DNA of 32,004 bases, taken from Verrucomicrobiia bacterium. GTDB taxonomy: Bacteria; Verrucomicrobiota; Verrucomicrobiia; Verrucomicrobiales; Akkermansiaceae. The stretch's first letter is position 1, and each line of letters begins with the position of its first letter. Of the stretch, positions 1 through 7,788 are shown in pieces. The translations under genes and the position numbers were made by a program. The notes below the pieces were generated by a model. That model searched no databases and was not told the DNA's origin. It saw only the letters and a list, made by a program, of their open reading frames with translations. The DNA is taken from contig JAUIJD010000053.1 in NCBI GenBank assembly GCA_030431475.1, positions 1-32,004 of the forward strand, given 5' to 3'.

Positions 1-1
1 C

Positions 2-3000
2 AACTTTGGAAACGGAGGGGGCACGATTCCAGCGGTTGGATCCGTCATTTCGAACGCGGATGTTCTCGATATCAATGGGGGAGGGGGTGGCGGAGCGCTC
101 GCCCACGGCTACGGCTACGCGGGACTCGCAGGGGCACAAACCCTGGGGTGGTCCTACAACAATGGCGCCCCATCGGGTCAGGTCTCTCTGGCTTTTGAGA
201 CCGGCGTCAATCCCGACTCGGACGGCGACGGACTGCTCGACGTTTGGGAAAACGCCAACTTCGGCAGTCTGACGGCCGCCAGGGGGACCGAGGCGCAGGA
301 TCCCTCGCTCGGTGCGGACTGGGACAACGATGGTGACGGTATCGACAATGAGTCGGAGGAGACGGGTGGGTCGGATCCCAACGATTCGGACTCCGTTCCG
401 GGCGACACGGATGGGGACGGCTGGGCGGATGCCGACGAGTTGGCGTATTTCGCCAACCTACTTCAGGACCCCGACGCAGATTTCGACGGCGACTTTTCAT
501 CCAACCGGGACGAAGCGGATGCCGGCGTCTCACCGGCCGACGCTGGGGCTTGGCCCGACAGCGACAACGACAACATGGCCGATGGTTGGGAGACCACCAA
601 CGGCCTGGTCGTTGGCAGCGACGACTCGGGACTGGATGCGGATAGCGACGACAGCACGAATCTTGAAGAGTTCCAGGCCGGCTCGGACCCGCAGGATTCG
701 AACTGGACGCCGGACCACGCGGTCCTGGCTCATCGCTGGAGTTTCACCAACGATCTTCAGGACTCGGTGGGTGGTAGCCACGCCCAGGTCGTCAACGACG
801 ACGCGCCCAGCACCGGCGCTTCCTCTCTCCAGAATCCGACTTCCTTCACGCTATTCGGTGGGGCCAAGGCGACCAGCGACTACCTGCTGCTCGGCAGCAA
901 CCTGCTGAGCGGAACCCAGGCCGACGGAGTGAAGCCGATGACCATCGAGCTCTGGGCGTCGCAGGACCTCGTTTTGAACTGGAGCCGCATTTTCAACTTC
1001 GGCACCGATGACGGATCGAATCCGGGTAATAATGAGTCGCTGCGAATGACCTGGAGTCAGGGCACCGACCTCAACGCCGACCAGGTTGCCTGGGAGGGGC
1101 AAGCCACGGCGTGGGGCCCGGGCAACGCGCCCTACGTCGAGGCCGTCGACTATCACATCGTGATGACCATCGTGCCCGCGGTCCATTCCGGCGGTGCGAT
1201 CACCCAAGGATGCACGGTGACCTGGTACTCGGCGCCGGCTGCATCGAGCCAGCCCGAAGGTCACCCGATCTACGGAGCGAAGGGAACCTTCAATACCGTG
1301 AGTGACCTGCGGAACCTGCTGGACAGCGCCTGCACCCTCGGACGCTCCTATTATCCAGACGCCACCGCGGCGGCAACCTACGATGAGGTTCGCGTCTGGT
1401 ACGGAGCGTTGACCGAGGCCGAACGCGAACTCTTCCAGTTGCTCGGACCGGACAACATTGATCGATCGGATGTCGATGACGACGGTTTTCCGGACCAGTG
1501 GGAGATCGCCCGCTTCGGTGACCTGATGACCGCCGCGTCCGGGGTCGATACGGACGCCGATACTTTCAATGACGATGTCGAGCTGGCTGAAGAGACGGAT
1601 CCCAACGATGCCCTGGCGACTCCGCTGGATAGCGACAAGGACGATCTCGATGACCTGTGGGAAATGCAATTCTTCAACAATCTTCTCCAACTGGGCGACG
1701 ATGATCCGGACGGAGACTTCACGGACAACGAAGTCGAGGAGACCTTCGGAACCGACCCGACCGATCCCGACGACAGTCCGGACACGGATGGCGACGGCAT
1801 GGCGGATGGCTGGGAGCAGTACTGGTTCTTCGACCTGACAACCGCGGACTCGACCCTTCGTGAAGGGGCAGTCGATACGAACTTTGACGGGGACTTCGAC
1901 ACCGACCTGGAAGAGTTCCTGGGTGGCTTCGATCCCGAGGACGAGTTCTCCGGCCGCGACACTGAGCCGGATGGGCTGCCTGACTATTGGGAGTTCTTCT
2001 ACTTCGGTGACGACTTTCCGACCAACTACCTGACCGTGGTGGTTGCGGCGCAGGATCTCGACGGGGACGGGGCGGACAACATCGAGGAGTTCAATGACGG
2101 GACGAACCCGAATGACGGCACCGACTTCATCGACGGCAACGGCGATGGTGTGTATGATGGTGTCTTGCTTTCGGCGACCGACATCTTCGGTCAAAGCTCC
2201 TTCAATGCAGGGACGAACTGGTCTGATGGGCAGGCGCCGGTCGCGGGCCGGAACTATCTGGTTCCCTCCGGACTGAGGTTGCGGACGCCCAATACGGCGG
2301 ATGCCACCCTCACCTTCGCCGGCGGAAAGCTGGTCGTCGCCGGAGAGCTCGCCCTCAAGGGTGATAACAGCACGTTCAGTGCCGATTACCTGTTCTCCGA
2401 CGAGTTCACCACTCCCAGGATCTATCAGATCGTCGATGCTGGCGGAACGGTGAGCCTCGGGGGCAGCGTCGAGTTCATGACGGCTTCGGAGATCGATACT
2501 CAGAATGGCCCGGTGGCCTTCGCGGCATCCGTTTCCGGCGACGGCGCCCTGAGCCTGGTCGGTCCGAGCGCCGTTCAGTTCAACAACCTGACGAACAGCT
2601 ACGCAGGCGATATCACGATGAGCCCGACGACCAGTCTGGTGGTCAACGGTGACCTGAGTGTCGGTAGCGGAAGTGTCTTCAGCCTCGCTCCCGGAGCGGC
2701 GGGTGCAAGCAACTCCATCGGTGGCACGGGAACCTTCGGCCTCGCCGGGAGTCTCGACATCGACCTCGGTCAGGCAGTCCCGGCCGTGGGAGCCACTTGG
2801 GATCTGCTGACGACTGCGACCGTGAACTTCGACCCCGGCTTCATCGTCACCGGATCGGGCTTCACGCCGGATGGCGGCGCGGTGGGCGACAGAATCTGGA
2901 CCGATTCGTCCGGGTCCTATGAGTTCTCGGAGGCGACCGGTGTGCTCAGCTTCGTTGGAACAATCGTCGGTTTCGATGCATGGAAGGCGGCGGCTGGGCT

Positions 3001-3394
3001 GACGCCCGGCGTGGACGACGCGGAGGAGGATAATCCCGACTTCGACGACCTGGCGAACGTGCTGGAGTATCAACTCAACGGCAACCCCCTCGGGTTTGAA
3101 AGCGACTTGGTCCAGACCACTGAAGACGAAACGCACCTGGTGCTGACCTTCGAGCGCTACGATCTCTCCGAAAGCGACACCACGCTGACCCTGCAATGGG
3201 GAGCAGTTCTCGAGAGCTGGAATGACGTGGTGATCGGAGCGACGAGCGCGACCGACGCCGATGGGGTGGAAGTCATTGTCGAGGAAGACCTTGGAGCCTC
3301 GGGAGCGGACTATGATGCCGTCACGGTCCGGGTGCCCAAGTCCCTGGCCCAGGATGGCAAGTTGTTCGTCCGCCTGAAAGGCACTCTTCCCTGA
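2..3394 (+). CDS. Large modular secreted protein (TSP3-like repeats, LamG, beta-strand-rich passenger), 5' truncated by window edge
   Basis: The reading frame is open from the first bases of the window, so the N-terminus and any signal peptide lie outside; 1130 codons are visible. The first internal ATG (440) falls inside a repeat block and is not the real start. In order: a Gly-rich segment (1-60); Asp-rich calcium-binding repeats of thrombospondin type-3 style with DSDGDGLLD and DTDGDGWAD cores (65-235); a LamG/concanavalin-like domain (about 240-470, from AVLAHRWSF); a second block of TSP3-like repeats, many carrying DxWE (about 490-715); a beta-strand-rich region resembling autotransporter-associated repeats (about 720-985); and a C-terminal domain (990-1130) with TLQW and a final FVRLKG. 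No catalytic domain is visible. A surface adhesion or glycan-binding role is inference. It stands just upstream of the GH115 gene but is separated from it by a terminator. Confidence 0.85.
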   Translation, partial: NFGNGGGTIPAVGSVISNADVLDINGGGGGGALAHGYGYAGLAGAQTLGWSYNNGAPSGQVSLAFETGVNPDSDGDGLLDVWENANFGSLTAARGTEAQDPSLGADWDNDGDGIDNESEETGGSDPNDSDSVPGDTDGDGWADADELAYFANLLQDPDADFDGDFSSNRDEADAGVSPADAGAWPDSDNDNMADGWETTNGLVVGSDDSGLDADSDDSTNLEEFQAGSDPQDSNWTPDHAVLAHRWSFTNDLQDSVGGSHAQVVNDDAPSTGASSLQNPTSFTLFGGAKATSDYLLLGSNLLSGTQADGVKPMTIELWASQDLVLNWSRIFNFGTDDGSNPGNNESLRMTWSQGTDLNADQVAWEGQATAWGPGNAPYVEAVDYHIVMTIVPAVHSGGAITQGCTVTWYSAPAASSQPEGHPIYGAKGTFNTVSDLRNLLDSACTLGRSYYPDATAAATYDEVRVWYGALTEAERELFQLLGPDNIDRSDVDDDGFPDQWEIARFGDLMTAASGVDTDADTFNDDVELAEETDPNDALATPLDSDKDDLDDLWEMQFFNNLLQLGDDDPDGDFTDNEVEETFGTDPTDPDDSPDTDGDGMADGWEQYWFFDLTTADSTLREGAVDTNFDGDFDTDLEEFLGGFDPEDEFSGRDTEPDGLPDYWEFFYFGDDFPTNYLTVVVAAQDLDGDGADNIEEFNDGTNPNDGTDFIDGNGDGVYDGVLLSATDIFGQSSFNAGTNWSDGQAPVAGRNYLVPSGLRLRTPNTADATLTFAGGKLVVAGELALKGDNSTFSADYLFSDEFTTPRIYQIVDAGGTVSLGGSVEFMTASEIDTQNGPVAFAASVSGDGALSLVGPSAVQFNNLTNSYAGDITMSPTTSLVVNGDLSVGSGSVFSLAPGAAGASNSIGGTGTFGLAGSLDIDLGQAVPAVGATWDLLTTATVNFDPGFIVTGSGFTPDGGAVGDRIWTDSSGSYEFSEATGVLSFVGTIVGFDAWKAAAGLTPGVDDAEEDNPDFDDLANVLEYQLNGNPLGFESDLVQTTEDETHLVLTFERYDLSESDTTLTLQWGAVLESWNDVVIGATSATDADGVEVIVEEDLGASGADYDAVTVRVPKSLAQDGKLFVRLKGTLP

Positions 3395-3409
3395 TCGATC
3401 CGATTCCAC

Positions 3410-3450
3410 GGCCGGCCCGGGTTTCGTGCCCGGAGCCGGCCTTTCGCTTC
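3410..3450 (+). terminator. Rho-independent-type terminator after the large modular protein
   Basis: A GC-rich inverted repeat starts 16 bases after the stop codon. The left arm is GGCCGGCCCGGG and the right arm CCCGGAGCCGGCC, with one bulged A and a loop of about seven bases (TTTCGTG). A pyrimidine-rich tail, TTTCGCTTCTCTTC, follows. The tail is not a pure T run, so efficiency is uncertain, but the position fits transcription termination of the upstream gene. Confidence 0.7.
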
Positions 3451-3458
3451 TCTTCATG

Positions 3459-3509
3459 CCAATCGACCAGAGCGATCAAGCCCGTGGTTTCACGGAACGA
3501 TGCGATTGG
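3459..3509. promoter_or_regulatory. Nested inverted repeats upstream of GH115
   Basis: An outer pair CCAATCG (3459-3465) and CGATTGG (3503-3509) encloses a perfect inner hairpin CCGTG-GTTT-CACGG (3482-3495). The structure lies 48 bases upstream of the GH115 start codon and after the previous terminator, where promoter, operator or leader sequences would be. It could act as RNA structure in a leader or as a protein-binding site; the sequence alone does not decide. Confidence 0.35.
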
Positions 3510-3557
3510 ATCTAACAAGGCCGGCTCTTTCCAAGCTGTGGAAACAGTAGCAAGAAG

Positions 3558-6515
3558 ATGCCTACCCAGAAGATGAGAGATTCCCGGTTCGCTCATTCGA
3601 TCTTGAATGCCCTTGTCGCAGTCATGATCGGAGTCGTAGCCCTCGCCGGGCGCTCGCCGGCGGCATCCGGCCTCGATCTTTTGGTAGAAGATGCGGAGGC
3701 ATCCGGGGTTGCCCTCGCGAAGGGAGACGTGGTCTCGCCCATCGTCCTGGACTCGGGCGATTTTGCCGGCGTTCTGCGGGCGGCTGCGGATCTCGAGTCG
3801 GATATCGGGAAGGTCTTCGGCAAGCGGCCCGAGAGGGTGGTGGACCAACTCCCCGAGGCGCCGGTAATGCTCGTCGTGGGAACTTTGGGGCGTCACCGTC
3901 TGATCGACCGCCTCGCCGCTTCCGGGAAACTGGAGGCCGGACGGATCGCCGGCAATTGGGAGTCGTTCATGATCTCCACGATCCGGGATCCCGGGCCGGG
4001 GATTCCGCAGGCCGTGGTGGTGGCGGGCAGCGACAAGCGGGGGACGATCTACGGGATCTATGAGATTTCCGAGCAGATCGGGGTCTCGCCCTGGCATTGG
4101 TGGGCAGATGTTCCGGTGCGTCGCCGGGAGCTGATTTCGATCCGGGAAGGGAGCCATGTTCAGGGTCCGCCGGCTGTGAAGTACCGAGGCATTTTCATCA
4201 ATGATGAGGAGCCCGCCTTCGGTTCGTGGGCGCGGGAGAAGTTCGGGGGGATCAACTCGAAGATGTATGGGCACGTCTTCGAACTCATTCTCCGGCTGCG
4301 CGGCAACTATCTCTGGCCCGCGATGTGGGGGAAGGCCTTCAACGAGGATGATCCGCTCAACCCGAAGTTGGCGGATGAGTATGGCATTGTGATGGGGACG
4401 TCCCACCACGAGCCGATGATGAGGGCGCAGCAGGAATGGACGAAACGGAAGGACGGGATCGGAAACGGCCAGTGGAACTACCACACCAACCGAAAGGGCC
4501 TCCAGGAGTTCTGGAGCGAGGGAATCGAGAGGAATGCGGACTACGAGAACCTCATCACCATCGGGATGCGTGGCGACGGCGACGAGCCGATGGTCGAGGG
4601 GGGTGACATGCGAGCGAACATCCGACTGCTCGAGGAGATTGTGGCTGACCAGCGGGAGATCATCGCGCGGCATGTCGATCGCGACGTGACCCGGGTTCCT
4701 CAGGTCTGGGCCCTCTACAAGGAGGTCTCGGACTACTATGACCACGGCATGCGGGTGCCCGACGACGTCACCTTGCTTTGGTGCGACGACAATTGGGGCA
4801 ACCTGCGGCGCCTGCCGACCGCCGCGGAGCGGGATCGCCCGGGAGGGGCGGGGATCTACTACCACTTCGACTACGTCGGCGGACCGCGCTCGTACCGCTG
4901 GATCAACACCAACCCGCTGCCGAAGATCTGGGAGCAGATGAACCTGGCGCACGCCTATGGTGCCGACCGCATCTGGATCGTAAACGTGGGCGACCTCAAG
5001 CCGATGGAGATTCCGACCGAGTTCTTCCTCCGGATGGCGTGGGACCCGGCCTCGATGACGAGGGAAAGGCTCAGCAGTTTCACCCGGGACTGGGCCAAGC
5101 GTGAGTTCGGCGACCGCCACGCTGAGGAGATCGCCGAGATCGTCTCCCGGTATGCGAAATACAACGGCTGGCGGAAGCCGGAGCTGCTGGAGCCGGACAC
5201 CTTCAGCCCGGTCCACTACGACGAGGCCCGGCGCGTGCGCGAGGGCTGGCAGGAGATCGTCTCCCGTGCCGAGAGGATCCACGGTGAACTTCCCGAGGAG
5301 TATCGTGATGTCTTCTACCAACTGGTCCTTTATCCGACCAAAGCCTCGGCGACCGTCGCGAACCTCTACATCGAGGTCGGCCTGAACCGCTTGTGCGCGG
5401 AGCAGGGCCGGGCCAGCACGAACGACCACGCAGCGCGTGCGGAGCGCTTGTTCGAGCGGGACCAGCAGCTCAGCGACGAGTTTCACTCGATTCGTGGTGG
5501 GAAGTGGAACCACATGATGGCGCAGACCCGGATCGGCTACCGAAGCTGGAACGAGCCGCGGCGCAACTTGATGCCCAGGGTGGTCAGGGTCGCGGTCCCG
5601 CCGGGGGCGGCGATGGGGCTGGCAGTCGAGGGCTCGAGAAAGTCGTGGCCGGGCGCGGACGGAGACCCCGAGCTTCCGCCCTTCGACTCGCGGGGCCGGC
5701 AGGTCCGCGAGATCGAGGTGTTCCGCCGGGGGAGCGACGCTTTCCCGTTCGTCGCCCGTGCCGATCGGGCATGGGTCCGGCTGGATCCCCCGTCCGGACA
5801 GGTCGATGACGACCTCCGCATCCAGGTTTCGATCGATTGGGACAAGGTTCCCGAAGGCGAGCATTCGGCGGTGGTGACGGTTTCACGGCCAGGCGGAGAA
5901 CAGGTGCCGGTCAGGGTGAGGGCGGTGCGTTCGGAGCAGTGGGCCGATGCGAAGGCATACGGAAACCTCACCGGGCCGGTGGCGATCGCGGCCGAGGACG
6001 CGGCGGCCAACCATGCTGCCGGCGGGGTCCGTTGGGAGGTCATCCCGGACTATGGACGCGGCAAGTCGGGAATGAGCGTCTTTCCCGTCACGGCGGCGAG
6101 CGTCAGCCCGCCCCGCAACTCGCCGAGGCTCGAGTACCCGGTGCTGATCCCGGTCGCGGGCGACATCGAGGTGGAGCTGGTCACGGGACCGTCCCTCAAC
6201 TTCGATCCTTCCCGCGGCGTGCGTCTCGCGGTCTCCTTCGGCGATGGATCACCCCGGGTCCTCGACGCCTTTTCCGACCAGGAGGTGGCCAATCCCCATC
6301 CGAGCGCACCGGCGATCCGCGACTGGGCGACCTGGGTCCGTGACAACGCCCGCAGCCTCCGCTTTCGCCATCGCATTGACACCCCTGGGATCCACACGCT
6401 CAAGGTCTGGATGGTGGATCCGGGTGTGGTGCTCGAGAAGATCGTCGTCCGCCGTGGCGACGAGAAGCCCAGCTATTTCGGCCCGCCCGTCGAGCCACCA
6501 CTGGCCAGCCCGTGA
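3558..6515 (+). CDS. Secreted GH115 xylan alpha-1,2-glucuronidase
   Basis: GH115 enzymes remove glucuronic acid or 4-O-methylglucuronic acid from xylan, including internal residues. The 985-residue length is normal for the family. A signal peptide covers about residues 1-37 (hydrophobic ALVAVMIGVVALAG). An N-terminal alpha/beta domain ends with GTIYGIYEISEQIGVSPWHW, followed by the family core: NDEEPAFGSW (from residue 215), the LWPAMWGKAFNEDDP segment, a TSHHEPMM segment, and YKEVSDYYDHGMRVPDD, then LLWCDDNWGN. The Glu of KEVSDYY (389) is the likely counterpart of a candidate catalytic acid discussed for this family. A C-terminal beta-rich domain fills about 650-975. A second in-frame ATG at 3573 is an equally possible start. 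The stop overlaps a possible GTG of the next gene, suggesting cotranscription with the esterase and the GloVer protein. Confidence 0.93.
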   Translation: MPTQKMRDSRFAHSILNALVAVMIGVVALAGRSPAASGLDLLVEDAEASGVALAKGDVVSPIVLDSGDFAGVLRAAADLESDIGKVFGKRPERVVDQLPEAPVMLVVGTLGRHRLIDRLAASGKLEAGRIAGNWESFMISTIRDPGPGIPQAVVVAGSDKRGTIYGIYEISEQIGVSPWHWWADVPVRRRELISIREGSHVQGPPAVKYRGIFINDEEPAFGSWAREKFGGINSKMYGHVFELILRLRGNYLWPAMWGKAFNEDDPLNPKLADEYGIVMGTSHHEPMMRAQQEWTKRKDGIGNGQWNYHTNRKGLQEFWSEGIERNADYENLITIGMRGDGDEPMVEGGDMRANIRLLEEIVADQREIIARHVDRDVTRVPQVWALYKEVSDYYDHGMRVPDDVTLLWCDDNWGNLRRLPTAAERDRPGGAGIYYHFDYVGGPRSYRWINTNPLPKIWEQMNLAHAYGADRIWIVNVGDLKPMEIPTEFFLRMAWDPASMTRERLSSFTRDWAKREFGDRHAEEIAEIVSRYAKYNGWRKPELLEPDTFSPVHYDEARRVREGWQEIVSRAERIHGELPEEYRDVFYQLVLYPTKASATVANLYIEVGLNRLCAEQGRASTNDHAARAERLFERDQQLSDEFHSIRGGKWNHMMAQTRIGYRSWNEPRRNLMPRVVRVAVPPGAAMGLAVEGSRKSWPGADGDPELPPFDSRGRQVREIEVFRRGSDAFPFVARADRAWVRLDPPSGQVDDDLRIQVSIDWDKVPEGEHSAVVTVSRPGGEQVPVRVRAVRSEQWADAKAYGNLTGPVAIAAEDAAANHAAGGVRWEVIPDYGRGKSGMSVFPVTAASVSPPRNSPRLEYPVLIPVAGDIEVELVTGPSLNFDPSRGVRLAVSFGDGSPRVLDAFSDQEVANPHPSAPAIRDWATWVRDNARSLRFRHRIDTPGIHTLKVWMVDPGVVLEKIVVRRGDEKPSYFGPPVEPPLASP

Positions 6516-6544
6516 ACCCGCGTGATCCCACCGTTCGAGCAAGC

Positions 6545-7774
6545 ATGAAACTTCCAACCCCGAACCCCGGCCGACTCGCCGCCATCTGCCTGACCTTGCT
6601 GTGCGGGGTCGGCGCGACGACCCGGCTGCACGCCGACAACGGACATTGGGTGGCGACGTGGGCGACGGCCATCGAGCCCACTCAGGGTGGCGATCTGCCC
6701 CCAGTCCCGCTGGCCGAAAAAACCCTGCGCCAGTACGTGCGGACCTCGATGGCCGGCAAGCAGGTGCGTGTCCGATTCTCGAACGCCTATGGCGACGGTC
6801 CGGTGCACATCAAAGCCGCGAGGATCGCCCTGGCGCCCGGTCCCGAAAGCATCGGCAGGGGCGACATCGATGCCGATACCGACCACGCCCTGTTCTTCAA
6901 GGGCGCTCCGGCAACTGTCATCATGCCGGGGCAGGCCGTGGTTTCGGACCCCTTCGAGTATGAGCTTCCCGCCGGTGCCGACCTGGCGATCAGCATCCAT
7001 TTCGGCAAGATTTCCGCATCCCGGATCAGCGGTCACCGGGGCTCGCGGACCGACTCGCTGATCGTCCCGGGTGACCAGACCGCGGAGTCCGAACTCGCTT
7101 CACCCGCGAAGATCACCCGCTGGTATCTCATCCACGCGGTGGAAGTGCTTGCCGGACCCGAGGGCCGGGCCGTGTCGATTCTCGGAGACTCGATCACCGA
7201 CGGCCTGGGTTCGACCACCAACGCCCAGAACCGCTGGCCCGACCTGCTTGCCAAGCGGCTTCAGTCCAACGCGGCGACCGAGGATGTCGGGGTGGGCAAC
7301 ATGGGGATCGGAGGCAATGCGATCTTCGGGGGCCTGGGTCCGGCGGCCACCCATCGCTTCGAGCGGGACGTGCTCGAGATGACCGGCGTGCGCTACTTCA
7401 TCCTGTTCGAGGGGGTGAACGACATCGGATCCTTCCATGACGGCAACGCCGCCAGCCGGGCCCAGGATTTGATCGACGCCTACAAGGACTTCGCCGCGCG
7501 TGCGAAGGCGAGGGGCCTCCGATCCTACGCAGCGACCATCACCCCCTTGGGCGGCTACTTCACCCCGGCGAGGGAGGCCGCCCGGCAGACGGTCAACGAC
7601 TACATCCGCGACAATCCGGACTTTGACGGTGTCATGGATCTGGATGCCGCGGTGCGTGATCCGGGAAATCCGCAGGTGTTGCGGCCGGCCTACAGTCTCG
7701 ATGGCCTTCACCTCAATCCGACCGGCCTGCAGGCGATGGCGGACGCGGTCGATTTGAGTTTCTTCATCCCGTGA
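6545..7774 (+). CDS. Secreted SGNH/GDSL-family esterase (probable carbohydrate deacetylase)
   Basis: SGNH hydrolases cleave ester bonds, often acetyl groups on plant polysaccharides. I chose the ATG at 6545 (409 residues) because a signal peptide starts there (MKLPTPNPGRLAAICLTLL, probable cleavage after LHA). An alternative GTG at 6512 would overlap the GH115 stop as GTGA. The four SGNH blocks are visible: GDSITDG with nucleophile Ser216, the Gly block GNMGIGGNA, the Asn block GVNDIGS, and the D-x-x-H block DGLH with Asp386 and His389. The first 190 residues form a beta-rich domain preceding the hydrolase fold, an arrangement common in secreted GDSL proteins annotated as lipase/acylhydrolase. 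Context points to xylan acetyl groups rather than lipids, but substrate specificity cannot be read from the motifs. Confidence 0.88.
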   Translation: MKLPTPNPGRLAAICLTLLCGVGATTRLHADNGHWVATWATAIEPTQGGDLPPVPLAEKTLRQYVRTSMAGKQVRVRFSNAYGDGPVHIKAARIALAPGPESIGRGDIDADTDHALFFKGAPATVIMPGQAVVSDPFEYELPAGADLAISIHFGKISASRISGHRGSRTDSLIVPGDQTAESELASPAKITRWYLIHAVEVLAGPEGRAVSILGDSITDGLGSTTNAQNRWPDLLAKRLQSNAATEDVGVGNMGIGGNAIFGGLGPAATHRFERDVLEMTGVRYFILFEGVNDIGSFHDGNAASRAQDLIDAYKDFAARAKARGLRSYAATITPLGGYFTPAREAARQTVNDYIRDNPDFDGVMDLDAAVRDPGNPQVLRPAYSLDGLHLNPTGLQAMADAVDLSFFIP

Positions 7775-7788
7775 GCCCCGAATTGCCG

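Noticed and set aside
851-3457. Long antisense open frame (868 codons) opposite the large modular protein
   Set aside because: It is a shadow of GC-rich coding DNA. Its translation is Arg/Val/Gly-rich with no domain pattern, while the plus strand has clear TSP3 and LamG modules.
3321-5864. Antisense open frame opposite GH115 (847 codons)
   Set aside because: The plus strand is an unmistakable GH115; the antisense product has no signal peptide or recognisable motif and runs across the intergenic terminator.
6512-6544. GTG start for the SGNH esterase overlapping the GH115 stop
   Set aside because: It adds 11 charged or polar residues before a normal signal peptide that starts at the ATG 6545. 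Translational coupling is possible but not needed.
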